This document shows, in pieces, positions 7,125 to 15,923 of a stretch of DNA of 41,233 nt. The position numbers were made by a program, and so were the translations under genes. How positions within the stretch are numbered: the first letter of the stretch is position 1; every line of letters starts with the position of its first letter. The DNA lies in the NCBI GenBank assembly GCA_020721205.1, contig DYNF01000030.1:1-41233 (forward strand), given 5' to 3'. Under the pieces are notes generated by a model. The model made no database searches, was not told the DNA's origin, and worked only from the letters and a program-made list of their open reading frames with translations. This stretch comes from Prochloron sp. SulCav_FS08_3_32_3330. GTDB lineage: Bacteria > Cyanobacteriota > Cyanobacteriia > Cyanobacteriales > DYNF01.

Positions 7125-7661
7125 ATGACCAGTAAATCTATGAAAAAAATTAGTAATTTTGTGGAAATTAAATCTCCTTGGGTAACTATTATAGGGGAAA
7201 AATGGCAAGATGATCAAGAAAATTTCCTTGATTATTGGCGTGTGGAAAAAGCTGATTCGGTAATTATTTTAACCGTATGGCAAAATCAATTAATTTTTCC
7301 TAAATTAACTTATCGTGTGGGGATTGATCAAATAACTCTTGATTTTGCAAGAGGAAGGGTAAAACCTAATCAAACTCCAGAAAATGCGGCTTATGATATT
7401 CTGAAAAAAGAATTAAATCTTAATGTTAATGATGTCATAAAATTAGAATCAATTAATCAAAATGGTTGGGGAATTAATAGTGCTTTTTCTAATCAAAAAT
7501 TATCCGGTTTTATTGCTGAAATTAATGATAAAATTGATCTTGATTCTAATTTTATCGGGGTAACTTATTCTAATACAAAAGAAGGCATTGAAGAATTATT
7601 AAAACAATTAACCTGTGTGCAATGTCGAGTTATTCTATTAGAATGGTTAAGATTAAAATAG
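7125..7661 (+). CDS. Nudix-fold protein with a degenerate catalytic box
   Basis: 178 residues. The region KADSVIILTVWQNQLIFPKL and the following FARGRVKPNQTPENAA (residues 74-89) fit the Nudix fold, whose members hydrolyse nucleoside diphosphates linked to another group. The Nudix box (G-x5-E-x7-REUxEE) should fall at residues 77-96. There the first Glu is Gln (N-Q), and REUxEE reads DILKKE, so most metal ligands are missing. It is probably a binding protein or has altered chemistry. Start options are ATG 7125 or 7140. The neighbour psb28 follows on the same strand after 68 bases. Confidence 0.7.
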   Translation: MTSKSMKKISNFVEIKSPWVTIIGEKWQDDQENFLDYWRVEKADSVIILTVWQNQLIFPKLTYRVGIDQITLDFARGRVKPNQTPENAAYDILKKELNLNVNDVIKLESINQNGWGINSAFSNQKLSGFIAEINDKIDLDSNFIGVTYSNTKEGIEELLKQLTCVQCRVILLEWLRLK

Positions 7662-7729
7662 TAATTTTTTCCTTTTTGTGAGATGATAGAACTACACCAT
7701 TTGTAATCATTTCATTTTATACACAAAAT

Positions 7730-8068
7730 ATGGCTAAAATTCAATTTTCCAGAGGGGTTGATGAACCCATTATACCCGAAGTACGATTAACTCGCTCAAA
7801 AATGGGTGATACTGGCACGGCGACCTTTTATTTCGATTCTCCTATTATTTTAAATGGAGATAACACTAACGAAATCACCGGAATGTACATGGTAGATGAG
7901 GAAGGTGAGATCAGCACTAGAGACGTAAAAGGTAAATTTATTAATGGCAAAGCAAAAGCCATAGAAGCTAAATATGTGATGTCTTCTTCTGAAGAATGGG
8001 ATCGTTTTATGCGTTTTATGGATCGCTATGCAGAACAAAATGATTTAGGTCTTTCTAAAGCAGAATAA
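7730..8068 (+). CDS. psb28: Photosystem II assembly protein Psb28
   Basis: 112 residues, full length for the family. The N-terminus [20 protein letters not shown] and the [18 protein letters not shown] and [20 protein letters not shown] segments are diagnostic of Psb28. Psb28 is a soluble protein that binds the cytoplasmic side of the RC47 assembly intermediate near CP47 and cytochrome b559 during photosystem II biogenesis and repair. The gene is monocistronic in appearance and is followed by an inverted repeat at 8077-8148. No membrane segment is present, as expected. Confidence 0.95.
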   Translation: MAKIQFSRGVDEPIIPEVRLTRSKMGDTGTATFYFDSPIILNGDNTNEITGMYMVDEEGEISTRDVKGKFINGKAKAIEAKYVMSSSEEWDRFMRFMDRYAEQNDLGLSKAE

Positions 8069-8076
8069 TACTAATA

Positions 8077-8148
8077 AATATAGGGTGTGCCATGCTGATT
8101 AAGTTCTAATTAAATTAGGTTTTTTGTAGCATGGCTTACCTTATATTT
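8077..8148. repeat. Inverted repeat downstream of psb28 (terminator or small element)
   Basis: The left arm AAATATAGGGTGTGCCATGC (8077-8095) pairs with mismatches to the right arm GCATGGCTTACCTTATATTT (8129-8148). A shorter CTAATTAAATTAG palindrome lies in the loop. Its position 8 bases after the psb28 stop suits termination, but the long imperfect arms also resemble a miniature element. Confidence 0.6.
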
Positions 8149-8168
8149 GATAGAAGATAAAAACAAAA

Positions 8169-9008
8169 ATGAATAGAAAATTTAAAAAACTATTAATTGG
8201 GGAATGGAGTTTTAAAAGATTATTTAGATCAATTATTTTTATTTATCTTTCTTTGGCTTTATATGGGTTCTTTTTTGCTGATAATCTGATTTTTGTTCCT
8301 CAATCTTCTAGTTATCAAGATAATGAGCAAATTATTAAATTAACTGGCTCTAATCAAGTTAAAATATCAGCAATTTATTTACCTAATCCTAAAGCTAAAT
8401 ATACTATTTTATATGCTCATGGTAATGCAGAAGATTTAGGAAATATTGAATATATTTTAAATCAACTTAATCAATTAGATTTTAATGTTTTTGCTTACGA
8501 TTATCAAGGTTATGGTACAAGTGAGGGTAAATCTACCGAAAAAAATGCTTATTTAGATATTAACACAGCTTACAATTATTTAACAGAAACTTTACAAATT
8601 AAACCTGAAAATATTATCGTTTATGGGCGCTCAGTGGGAGGGGGATCAGCGATTGATTTAGCCTCTCGAAAAAAGGTGGGAGGTTTAATTATTGAAAGCA
8701 CTTTTACTACGGCTTTTCGAGTAGTTATTCCGATCCCTATTTTCCCTTTTGAAAAGTTTGATAATCTTCAGAAAATTAAACGGGTAAATTGTCCTATTTT
8801 AGTGATTCATGGTACAGTAGATCAGGTTATTCCTTTTAAACATGGACAACAATTATTTAATCAAGCTAATGAGCCTAAAATCTATTTTTGGGTGGAAAAT
8901 GCGGATCACAATAATGTTGTAGAAATAGCGGGGAAATCTTATGCTAAAAATTTGAAAGAATTTGAAAAATTAATTAATAATGAATCAAAAATTACTAACT
9001 ATGAATGA
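8169..9008 (+). CDS. Membrane-anchored alpha/beta hydrolase
   Basis: 279 residues. A hydrophobic segment at about 20-40 predicts a signal anchor. The alpha/beta-hydrolase core shows the oxyanion motif HGN (84-86), the nucleophile elbow GRSVGGG (Ser155), Asp218 in HGTVDQVIP and His247 in NADHNN, a complete catalytic triad. It resembles the ABHD13/BEM46-like group of serine hydrolases; the substrate is unknown. The 3' end overlaps hypE, by 8 bases if hypE starts at 9001, so the two are probably co-transcribed and translationally coupled. Nothing else links the two functionally. Confidence 0.85.
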   Translation: MNRKFKKLLIGEWSFKRLFRSIIFIYLSLALYGFFFADNLIFVPQSSSYQDNEQIIKLTGSNQVKISAIYLPNPKAKYTILYAHGNAEDLGNIEYILNQLNQLDFNVFAYDYQGYGTSEGKSTEKNAYLDINTAYNYLTETLQIKPENIIVYGRSVGGGSAIDLASRKKVGGLIIESTFTTAFRVVIPIPIFPFEKFDNLQKIKRVNCPILVIHGTVDQVIPFKHGQQLFNQANEPKIYFWVENADHNNVVEIAGKSYAKNLKEFEKLINNESKITNYE

Positions 9009-10050
9009 TTTTAACTTAAATTGTCCTTTACCTATTCAAGATTATCCTAAAATATTATTAGCACATGGTGGTGGGGGTAAATTAATGAATCAATTAATTG
9101 CCAAAATGTTTACCCCAAATTTTACTCCTGATTCTATTATTCCCCATGATTCTGTATTATTAAATCTAACTTCAAATAAAATAGCTTTTACTACGGATTC
9201 TTATGTTATTAATCCTTTGTTTTTTCCGGGAGGAAATATCGGAGAATTAGCAATTTATGGCACGGTAAATGATTTAGCAATGAGTGGATCAAAACCTTTA
9301 TATATAAGTCTTGGTTTCATTTTAGAAGAAGGTTTAGATATGGAAATATTATGGAAAATTGTCCAATCTATTAAACAAGCTTCTCTTAAAACGGGAGTGC
9401 AGATTGTGACAGGAGATACGAAAGTTGTAGATAAAGGAAAAGGGGATCAAATATTTATTAATACTTCAGGTATTGGTATAATTGAACATGAAAAAATTAT
9501 CGCTCCTCCTTCCATAGAAATAGGAGATTATATCTTATTAAATGGTGATTTAGGTCGTCATGGAATTGCGATCATGGCAACAAGAGAAGGCTTAGAATTT
9601 GAAAGTGAAATTATTAGTGATTGTGCGCCCCTTCATCAAGAAGTATTAGATTTATTAAGTAAGGAAATTGATATTCATTGTTTAAGAGATTTAACTCGTG
9701 GAGGCTTGGCAAGTGCTTTAAATGAAATTGCTCACAGTGCTAATTTAAAAATCACAATTGAAGAAAAAAATATTAAAATTCAAGCTGATGTGATGGGTGC
9801 TTGTGAAATATTAGGATTTGATCCTTTATATGTGGCAAATGAAGGAAGATTTATTGCTTTTATTCCTGAAAAAGATATTAATAAAGCTCTAAATATCTTA
9901 CAAAATTATAATCAAAATGCTTCAATTATTGGTCAAGTTACTGATAAAATAGAAACACAATCAAGGGCTTTAGTTACCCTTAAAAGTGCGATTGGTAGTA
10001 CCCGAATTATTGATATGTTAAGTGGGGAACAATTACCGAGAATTTGTTAA
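9001..10050 (+). CDS. hypE: Hydrogenase maturation protein HypE
   Basis: 349 residues from ATG 9001. An in-frame ATG at 8980 would add seven residues and deepen the overlap; neither start has a clear ribosome binding site. [15 protein letters not shown] at the N-terminus, the [16 protein letters not shown] and [12 protein letters not shown] segments, and the C-terminal PRIC are HypE hallmarks. The terminal Cys is carbamoylated with HypF and dehydrated to a thiocyanate, giving the cyanide ligand for the NiFe active site. The gene implies a NiFe hydrogenase elsewhere in the genome (cyanobacteria typically have bidirectional Hox). No other hyp or hox gene is in this window. It converges on the pilin-like gene with a 10-base gap. 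Confidence 0.93.
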   Translation: MNDFNLNCPLPIQDYPKILLAHGGGGKLMNQLIAKMFTPNFTPDSIIPHDSVLLNLTSNKIAFTTDSYVINPLFFPGGNIGELAIYGTVNDLAMSGSKPLYISLGFILEEGLDMEILWKIVQSIKQASLKTGVQIVTGDTKVVDKGKGDQIFINTSGIGIIEHEKIIAPPSIEIGDYILLNGDLGRHGIAIMATREGLEFESEIISDCAPLHQEVLDLLSKEIDIHCLRDLTRGGLASALNEIAHSANLKITIEEKNIKIQADVMGACEILGFDPLYVANEGRFIAFIPEKDINKALNILQNYNQNASIIGQVTDKIETQSRALVTLKSAIGSTRIIDMLSGEQLPRIC

Positions 10051-10060
10051 TTTTAAAAAA

Positions 10061-10579
10061 CTATTTCATGAAGACAAAATTTTCAGGGCATTCTGCTGGA
10101 TCAATCACATTAATGGGATCACTTTCTTCTAAGTGTGCCTCACAAATAAAAGTTGAGGTATTCACATTCAGATCGTCGCCTATTACAGTTTCGGTATAAG
10201 TTACACAAATATATGATTTTAATTCGTTTTCCTTTGCCCTAGCTATATTCATCACATGATTAGGCTGATCTAAAGTAATGGAATAATGATAATTCAGTGT
10301 TTCTTGTGCCATACCAATATTTAATTGAGGGATAATATCGGTAAATTTACTATTTTCCATGTAATAAGTTTGCTGTCCTCTACACATACTCGCAACAAAT
10401 CTTTTTGCTTCTGTTTGTCTGGCTTTAGTTGCTTGACTCAACATGGTAGGCATGGCAATAGAGGCTAAAGCGGTGATAATGACTATCACAACGAGTAACT
10501 CAATCAAGGTAAAGCCTTTTTCTTTGTGAAAAGAATTTACCTTTTGGTAATATTTTATTGCCCAAATATAAAAGTTCAT
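10061..10579 (-). CDS. Type IV pilin-like (G/H family) prepilin
   Basis: 172 residues. A 22-residue leader ends in KG (G22), followed by FTLIELLVVIVIITALASIA. This is the prepilin peptidase site with Phe+1 and Glu+5 (E27) and the assembly helix. The globular domain (about residues 50-172) has paired cysteines near its end (ICVTYT, FICEAH, AECPEN) and fits the cyanobacterial 'type IV pilin-like G and H' group of minor pilins or pseudopilins. It would be processed by PilD at the inner membrane. It stands alone, downstream of nusB on the same strand, after a 169-base gap with no visible gene. Confidence 0.87.
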   Translation of the reverse strand: MNFYIWAIKYYQKVNSFHKEKGFTLIELLVVIVIITALASIAMPTMLSQATKARQTEAKRFVASMCRGQQTYYMENSKFTDIIPQLNIGMAQETLNYHYSITLDQPNHVMNIARAKENELKSYICVTYTETVIGDDLNVNTSTFICEAHLEESDPINVIDPAECPENFVFMK

Positions 10580-10748
10580 AATTTTACATTGATTGATTAT
10601 AGTTTCTCTTTATTTCTTTAATACAAGTATAATCAAAAAAATCAGAATTGAGAGTTTATCTTTTTAGATCAATGTAAATTTTGATTAAGATGAAGGATAA
10701 ACAATCTTTAAATTGCACAAATAGGGAATTGAGCAATTTAAACAAATG

Positions 10749-11378
10749 TTAAGAAACCGCTACTTGATCCGTAACTCGTCTTAATACCCCATTAATAAAA
10801 CGGTGAGCGTCATCATCAGAGTAGCGTTTTGCTAATTCCACCGCTTCATTAATTGCTACTTTTTGGGGAATTGCTAAAAATAACATTTCTGCTAAGGCTA
10901 GGCGTAAAATATCTTGATCAATTTTTGATAATCGTTTAAATTGCCAATCTACTAAAACTTGATCTAAAATTTGATCAATTTCTTTTCTTCTACGTTTGAC
11001 TGTGCCAATTAATTCAAGGGCATATTTTCTTACTTCATATTGCCCTGCTACTTGAATAAATAAAGGTAATTCTACTGCATTTCCTAAACGATTAATTGCA
11101 TTTTTTGTTAATTGTAAAGCCGATTCTACCATTGTTTTAGAACTTTGCAAATCACTGGATAAAATATCACTTTGTAAGAGGTGATCATTACCTTTTTTTA
11201 CATCTGTGGAGGCTGATTCTAAAAGGTCTTGTATTTCTTCTGTTAAAGTTTTAATTGCCGCAAAAACTAGATCTTCTAATTCATTTTCTTCGAGTTTTTC
11301 AGCAGAAGAACCTTTAATTTGAGATAAACTTAATAAAGCCAATTCACGAGAAATTCTACGGGGTTGAGGACGAGACAT
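10749..11378 (-). CDS. nusB: Transcription antitermination factor NusB
   Basis: 209 residues, longer than E. coli NusB (about 140) because of an acidic insertion after the N-terminal helix (about residues 25-85), which is usual in cyanobacteria. The C-terminal half carries the hallmark segments [38 protein letters not shown] and [10 protein letters not shown]. NusB binds boxA RNA with NusE (S10) during rRNA transcription. It lies downstream of the DUF502 gene on the same strand, a pairing I recall in other cyanobacteria. The 121-base gap between them is filled with heptamer repeats. Confidence 0.93.
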   Translation of the reverse strand: MSRPQPRRISRELALLSLSQIKGSSAEKLEENELEDLVFAAIKTLTEEIQDLLESASTDVKKGNDHLLQSDILSSDLQSSKTMVESALQLTKNAINRLGNAVELPLFIQVAGQYEVRKYALELIGTVKRRRKEIDQILDQVLVDWQFKRLSKIDQDILRLALAEMLFLAIPQKVAINEAVELAKRYSDDDAHRFINGVLRRVTDQVAVS

Positions 11379-11385
11379 AATAATT

Positions 11386-11500
11386 TAAAATTCAAAATTC
11401 AAAATTCAAAAATAATTGGTTATTAGTTATTCATAAAAATTTTTTTTAATTAACCAATAACCAATAACTAATAACTAATAACTAATAATCAATAACTAAT
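11386..11500. repeat. Heptanucleotide repeats between nusB and the DUF502 gene
   Basis: Two runs are present: TTCAAAA-type units (11388-11412) and ATAACTA/ATAACCA-type units (about 11450-11497). A shorter inverted stretch at 11415-11431 (TTGGTTATTAGTTATT) could pair with the second run. The array abuts the nusB start codon and the DUF502 stop codon. Confidence 0.75.
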
Positions 11501-12177
11501 TAATTTATTGTTTCAGGGAGAGCTAAAGGGGTAGAAAGGGGTTGATCTGGAGTAGAAGGACTGACAATTCCTCCCGAAATCAAAACTTTAAACGCATCTT
11601 CAATAGACATTGAAACATTAATTACCTCAGATTCTGGCATAATTGCATACCAGCCGGAAGTAGGATTAGGAGTTGTAGGAATAAAAACACTCAACATTGG
11701 CTCAGATAAATGAGTTTGAAGGGGTTTAGGTAATTGTCCAGTAATAAATCCTAAACTCCACACACCTTTACGGGGATATTCTACCATTACCACTCCTCGA
11801 AAACGACTTTTAGAATCTTTTAAGATGGTTTCTAAAAGTTGTTTAAGGGTTTTATAAACTGCTCCTGCAAAGGGGATTGCTTGTAAAATTTTTTCTCCCA
11901 CATCTAATAACCATCTGCCCACAATATTTCTTGCCATTAAACCGATCAGTAAAATAGAAAAGAGAGGAACGGCAAAACCTACGGCTAAATTTAAGAGATT
12001 AGTTAGAAGGGGATCTAAACTATCAAAAGGATTGAGTTGCTTAGGTATTTGGGTTAAAAAGTTAATCACCCAAGTAGCAACAGTAAAACCTAGCCAAATA
12101 GTGGTAGCTAAAGGAATTACCACTAAAAGACCTGCGATTAAATCATTTTTTAAATCCTGCTTGAAGCGTTGCAACAC
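11500..12177 (-). CDS. DUF502 family membrane protein
   Basis: 225 residues. The N-terminal DLIAGLLVVIPLATTIWLGF is a membrane helix. A second hydrophobic span (NLAVGFAVPLFSILLIGLMA) follows near residue 70. The conserved IPFAGAVYKTLKQLLETI and GVVMVEYPRKGVWSLGFITG segments identify DUF502, a family also found in chloroplast-containing plants (LCV-like proteins). The biochemical role is not established. It is upstream of nusB in the same orientation. Confidence 0.88.
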   Translation of the reverse strand: MLQRFKQDLKNDLIAGLLVVIPLATTIWLGFTVATWVINFLTQIPKQLNPFDSLDPLLTNLLNLAVGFAVPLFSILLIGLMARNIVGRWLLDVGEKILQAIPFAGAVYKTLKQLLETILKDSKSRFRGVVMVEYPRKGVWSLGFITGQLPKPLQTHLSEPMLSVFIPTTPNPTSGWYAIMPESEVINVSMSIEDAFKVLISGGIVSPSTPDQPLSTPLALPETIN

Positions 12178-12333
12178 TGAATGCAGACTCTCCTTGATGC
12201 TTAATGAATGATAATTTTAGGATTAGATCATTTTGATTAGACTAATCAATTTAGTTATTTTCCATTGTAAGCGAAAACATCATTAAATGTTGACTATTCA
12301 CTGATAACGATTTACTGTTGACTGAAAAACTGT

Positions 12334-13122
12334 TCACTGAAAAGAGCGCCACCCTAAAAAGGCGATCGCACCATAACCTAAAGTTAAAAATAAACTTCTT
12401 AAACCAATCCGTAAACCCTGTTGTAGAACTTTATTTTTAGCCTCTGTTGCTTTCTCATTTTTTTGAGTTTCAATTTGACTTTTTAATTCTTTAATTCTAC
12501 TTTCTAAAGCTTGAGGATTATCCTTATAGGTTTTCAAGTTTTCCAGTTGAGCGCGTTGTGCCTGTAACTGTTGAATTTCTTGATTATTCAAAGTTTTACC
12601 CTGATATTTACCCGTACTTAAAGCTTGATTAATCTGAGCGAGAGTAGTTTCTACCTGCTTTAATTGAGCTTCATTTTGTAATATATTAGTTAATTGATCA
12701 TATTCTCCTTGTAATTGAATTTGTACTTGACCGACATTTTTTTCAATATTTTCTAATTCAAGAGTTTTTGCCTCATTCAGATTACTTAAATAAACAGGAA
12801 TAAAAATTAAAAATAAAACTCCTAAAATAGTAGAAAGTAAAACTCCCCAAAATTTTAAAGAGAGAAATTTATTCGTTTTCGGTTGATCGGTTGTTTCGAG
12901 GAAATAACTAGCAAAAATAAAACTAATCCCAATAATGGGAGTTAAGCCTCGATCCACCATTTGACCCACAAACAGTAGTTGCCATTGTTTTTCCCCAAGA
13001 TTAAAGGGAACACCTAACATCCAAGGCAAGAGAATATAGTCTAAAACTGCACTGAGGATTAAAATAATCCCCGCTACTTTTAAACTTAAGGCAAAGAAAG
13101 AAAGTTGATTTGAACGATTCAT
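12334..13122 (-). CDS. HpsJ-like membrane protein with coiled coil
   Basis: 262 residues. Three N-terminal hydrophobic spans (about 12-32, 48-70 and 88-110) and one at the C-terminus (about 240-258) enclose a helical, glutamine-rich coiled coil (about 115-230). The order and the QWQLLFVGQMVDRGLTPIIG segment fit the cyanobacterial HpsJ family, named for hormogonium polysaccharide secretion in Nostoc. A polysaccharide role here is only an inference from the name-giving member. It is first in a same-strand run hpsJ-like, DUF502, nusB, with gaps of 156 and 121 bases. Confidence 0.6.
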   Translation of the reverse strand: MNRSNQLSFFALSLKVAGIILILSAVLDYILLPWMLGVPFNLGEKQWQLLFVGQMVDRGLTPIIGISFIFASYFLETTDQPKTNKFLSLKFWGVLLSTILGVLFLIFIPVYLSNLNEAKTLELENIEKNVGQVQIQLQGEYDQLTNILQNEAQLKQVETTLAQINQALSTGKYQGKTLNNQEIQQLQAQRAQLENLKTYKDNPQALESRIKELKSQIETQKNEKATEAKNKVLQQGLRIGLRSLFLTLGYGAIAFLGWRSFQ

Positions 13123-13161
13123 CTTGTATCCATAAAATGATCAATCCTAATGTATCATAAA

Positions 13162-13205
13162 TTTAGTTATTTGTTATTGGTTATTTGTTATTGGCTATTT
13201 GTTAG
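13162..13205. repeat. Heptamer repeat between the hpsJ-like gene and cysK
   Basis: Alternating TTATTTG and TTATTGG units run through 13162-13205, in the intergenic region that should hold the divergent promoters. Confidence 0.7.
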
Positions 13206-13258
13206 TAGGAATTTAATTTAATATTATTAACTCTTTAAACTTGATATTACAAATACAA

Positions 13259-14233
13259 ATGGATATTAAAAACGGATTTGTTGACACGATTGGGAATACT
13301 CCTCTGATTCGCTTAAATAGCTTCAGTGATGAAACGGGCTGTGAAATCCTCGGTAAAGCTGAATTTCTCAATCAGGGGGGATCCGTAAAGGATCGTGCGG
13401 CTTTATATATGATTGAAGACGCTGAAAAAAAAGGACTCTTAAAACCCGGTGGTACAGTGGTAGAAGGTACGGCGGGGAATACGGGGATCGGATTAGCTCA
13501 CATTTGCAATGCTAAAGGCTATAAATGTTTAATTATTATTCCTGATACCCAATCTCAAGAAAAAATTGAGACTTTACGCACTTTAGGAGCGCAAGTTCGC
13601 ACTGTTCCGGCTGTTCCCTATACTGACCCTTATAATTATGTGAGGTTGTCGGGTAAAATAGCTCAGGAAACGGAGAATGCTATTTGGGCAAATCAATTTG
13701 ATAATTTAGCTAATAGACAGGCTCATTATGAGACCACAGGACCGGAAATGTGGAAACAAACTGAGGGAAAAATAGATGCTTGGGTAGCCGCTACGGGTAC
13801 AGGTGGAACATTTGCCGGAGTTTCTTTGTTTTTAAAAGAGAAAAATCCGAATATTAAATCAGTGGTTGCGGATCCAATGGGTAGTGTGTTATATAGTTAT
13901 GTAAAAACAGGGGAATTAAAGAAAGAAGGAAGCTCAATTACTGAAGGGATTGGACAGGGAAGAATCACCGATAATATGCAAAATGTTCCGATAGATGATG
14001 CTATACAAATTAATGATCAAGAAGCCTTAAGAGTGGTCTATCAACTATTAAGAAAAGATGGTTTATTTATGGGAGGTTCTGTGGGCATTAATGTGGGTGC
14101 GGCGGTAGCTTTAGCGAAACAAATGGGTCAGGGACATACCATTGTTACGGTTTTATGTGATAGTGGATCTCGTTATCAATCTCGTTTATTTAATAAAGAA
14201 TGGTTAGCAAGTAAAGGGCTTTTTATTAATTAA
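13259..14233 (+). CDS. cysK: Cysteine synthase A (O-acetylserine sulfhydrylase)
   Basis: 324 residues from ATG 13259; an upstream TTG at 13241 is in frame, but the family N-terminus matches the ATG. The enzyme makes L-cysteine from O-acetylserine and sulfide with pyridoxal phosphate. Visible are the PLP lysine K44 in GGSVKDRAA, the substrate loop TAGNTG (71-76), the phosphate-binding GTGGT (180-184) and the C-terminal LCDSGSRYQS. The sequence follows the cyanobacterial branch related to Synechocystis Slr1842, which is somewhat distant from E. coli CysK. A strong terminator follows at 14248-14282. The upstream flank holds a TTATTTG/TTATTGG heptamer run. Confidence 0.9.
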   Translation: MDIKNGFVDTIGNTPLIRLNSFSDETGCEILGKAEFLNQGGSVKDRAALYMIEDAEKKGLLKPGGTVVEGTAGNTGIGLAHICNAKGYKCLIIIPDTQSQEKIETLRTLGAQVRTVPAVPYTDPYNYVRLSGKIAQETENAIWANQFDNLANRQAHYETTGPEMWKQTEGKIDAWVAATGTGGTFAGVSLFLKEKNPNIKSVVADPMGSVLYSYVKTGELKKEGSSITEGIGQGRITDNMQNVPIDDAIQINDQEALRVVYQLLRKDGLFMGGSVGINVGAAVALAKQMGQGHTIVTVLCDSGSRYQSRLFNKEWLASKGLFIN

Positions 14234-14247
14234 TAATTATTTAACCC

Positions 14248-14282
14248 AAAAAAGTCGGGAATTTTGAAAATCCCCGACTTTT
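14248..14282 (+). terminator. Rho-independent-type terminator after cysK
   Basis: A long hairpin, AAAAGTCGGGAATTTT against AAAATCCCCGACTTTT with a minimal loop, ending in a T-run. It lies 15 bases after the cysK stop. A near-identical hairpin follows the next gene. Confidence 0.8.
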
Positions 14283-14303
14283 GGCTTATATTTGTTATAA
14301 TAA

Positions 14304-14323
14304 ATAGATAGATAGATAGAAAA
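14304..14323 (+). repeat. TAGA tetranucleotide run
   Basis: Four or more TAGA units (AATAGATAGATAGATAGA) lie just upstream of the ribosome binding site of the small gene at 14340. Slippage here could alter the 5' leader. Confidence 0.6.
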
Positions 14324-14339
14324 ATTTAAGGAGTTAAAA

Positions 14340-14555
14340 ATGACTACTAATACAGATCGAGAACCCACTTTAAGAGATGTTATTGACAAAATTGATAATT
14401 TATCTTCTGATGTGGAAAGTTTATCAAAAAGAGTTGATACATTTGAAGATAAATTTACTAATTATCAACAAGCAACTCAATGGGTTGTACAATTAGCTTT
14501 TGGTTTAATTGCTTCTGCTACTGTCATTGTAATTGTTACTAATGTTTTTAAATAA
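14340..14555 (+). CDS. Small coiled-coil protein with one C-terminal membrane helix
   Basis: 71 residues. AAGGAG (14329-14334) at good spacing makes the start secure. Residues about 10-45 have heptad periodicity (LRDVIDKIDNLSSDVESLSK), and residues about 48-68 form a single hydrophobic helix (WVVQLAFGLIASATVIVIVT). It is probably a tail-anchored, oligomeric membrane protein with the coiled coil in the cytoplasm. This resembles small cyanobacterial hypotheticals with the same plan. The gene is isolated between two matching terminators, so it is likely to have its own transcript. Confidence 0.8.
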   Translation: MTTNTDREPTLRDVIDKIDNLSSDVESLSKRVDTFEDKFTNYQQATQWVVQLAFGLIASATVIVIVTNVFK

Positions 14556-14565
14556 TTTAAGAACC

Positions 14566-14598
14566 AAAAAGTCGGGGATTTTGAAAATTCCCGACTTT
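14566..14598. terminator. Bidirectional hairpin terminator between convergent genes
   Basis: Hairpin AAAAAGTCGGGGATTTTGA pairing with AAATTCCCGACTTTT, flanked by A-rich and T-rich ends. It can serve both the 71-residue gene on the plus strand and the dihydroorotate-dehydrogenase-like gene on the minus strand, which ends at 14625. Confidence 0.75.
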
Positions 14599-14624
14599 TA
14601 AAATTTAGAACTTTTTTTTAATGC

Positions 14625-15635
14625 TTAAACAAAACTATGTTCAGGATGAAAAGTTTGTAAAGCTTTCATATATTGTACCCGTTCAAATTGACTTTCATCA
14701 GGACAATTAATCTGCGACATTGAGCCTTGCATTTGTTTAATCGAATCATATTCATGCTCCTCCATCCAGTGTAACATTTCTTGTTCCATGTCTCTTAAAT
14801 AATGCACACCGTGACGGAGTAAAGCACTCACAATTAACGTCACATTCGCCCCCGCCATCATCATTTTTAACACATCATGACCCTTATTAATCCCACTGGT
14901 AGCGGCAAAATCTACATTTAAACGTCCGTATAAAATAGCAATCCACCGCATTGGTAGCCTCATATCTTGGGGGCTACTTAATAACACATTAGATGTAACC
15001 TCTAATTCATCTATATCAATATCCGGTTGATAAAAACGGTTAAATAACACTAAACCATCCGCTCCCGCATCAGTCAAGCGTTTTGCCATATTAGCCATAT
15101 TGCTAAAATAGGGACTAATTTTAATCGCTACGGGAATCTTAACCGCATCTTTGACAGCGTGAAGCAAATCTATATAAATTTGCTCAATTTCTGCTCCGGT
15201 TTTAGTCATATCCGTAGGAATTTCATACACATTAAGCTCGATCGCATCTGCTCCAGCTTGTTCAATATTCTTAGCATAATCTGTCCATCCGCCGATACTA
15301 TCACCATTTAAACTAGCAATAATTGGAATATCAACAGCTTCTTTTGCCTTTTGAATATGATATAAATAAGAATTAGCCCCGACGTGGAAAATTTCAGGTT
15401 CAGGAAAATAAGTTAAAGCTTCAGCATAACTATGAGTACCATACTCAGTATGATGATATAAAGCGAGTCTTTCCTGTTTAATTTGTTCTTCAAATAAAGA
15501 ATGAAGCACAATCCCTGACGCACCATAGTCTTCCATCGTTTTAATATGGTCAATATCCTCACTTAACGGTGCGGCGGCACCGACAACAAGAGGAGACTTG
15601 AATTTTAAACCGAGATAAGTAGTAGTTAAGTCCAT
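14625..15635 (-). CDS. Dihydroorotate dehydrogenase-like flavoprotein
   Basis: 336 residues with a class 1 dihydroorotate dehydrogenase TIM-barrel plan. The N-terminus reads LTTTYLGLKFKSPLVVGAAA, followed by IIASLNGDS, QAGADAIELNVY, PVAIKISPYF and the C-terminal AATSGINKGHDVLKMMMAGA, which bind FMN in the family. The catalytic Cys or Ser loop is not obvious. Cyanobacterial genomes often carry this gene next to nifJ, and here it lies downstream of nifJ on the same strand, with a Uma2 gene between. A role in redox metabolism tied to the oxidoreductase is more likely than pyrimidine synthesis, but is unproven. Confidence 0.85.
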   Translation of the reverse strand: MDLTTTYLGLKFKSPLVVGAAAPLSEDIDHIKTMEDYGASGIVLHSLFEEQIKQERLALYHHTEYGTHSYAEALTYFPEPEIFHVGANSYLYHIQKAKEAVDIPIIASLNGDSIGGWTDYAKNIEQAGADAIELNVYEIPTDMTKTGAEIEQIYIDLLHAVKDAVKIPVAIKISPYFSNMANMAKRLTDAGADGLVLFNRFYQPDIDIDELEVTSNVLLSSPQDMRLPMRWIAILYGRLNVDFAATSGINKGHDVLKMMMAGANVTLIVSALLRHGVHYLRDMEQEMLHWMEEHEYDSIKQMQGSMSQINCPDESQFERVQYMKALQTFHPEHSFV

Positions 15636-15719
15636 AATTTTTTGTCCTTTTTTTGTTAGTTGAAATATAGGTTTGAATGATCTAATATTAGTTCAATTTA
15701 GGGAACTTTTTTTGTTAGT

Positions 15720-15737
15720 TTTGAAATTAATTTCAAA
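15720..15737. promoter_or_regulatory. Perfect 18-bp palindrome upstream of the dihydroorotate-dehydrogenase-like gene
   Basis: TTTGAAATTAATTTCAAA is its own reverse complement. It lies 85 bases upstream of the start codon at 15635, which suits an operator. Alternatively it is a remnant of the element at 16601-16732, whose right end also reads ATTTCAAAGCGAG. Confidence 0.35.
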
Positions 15738-15923
15738 GCGAGTTATTATTAATCCTTAACTTAATTATAGTTTAAGTTGGGTGGGGGGGAATATTTTTAA
15801 TCATCATACAAGTAAAGATTTGAGCCAGTCATTTACTTCTCCTTGTTTGACATAAGATGATTCTTTAGTTAATTTTTCAAGATTTTGTAACATAAGATTT
15901 AACTTCTTTTTTAATTTAATAAT

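Noticed and set aside
13241-13258. TTG start adding six residues to cysteine synthase
   Set aside because: Family alignment begins at the ATG (13259); the extra residues have no counterpart.
15804-15893. Minus-strand frame of 29 residues (MLQNLEKLTKESSYVKQGEV and nine more)
   Set aside because: Has an ATG but no good ribosome binding site and is very short; possibly a gene fragment next to the Uma2 gene.
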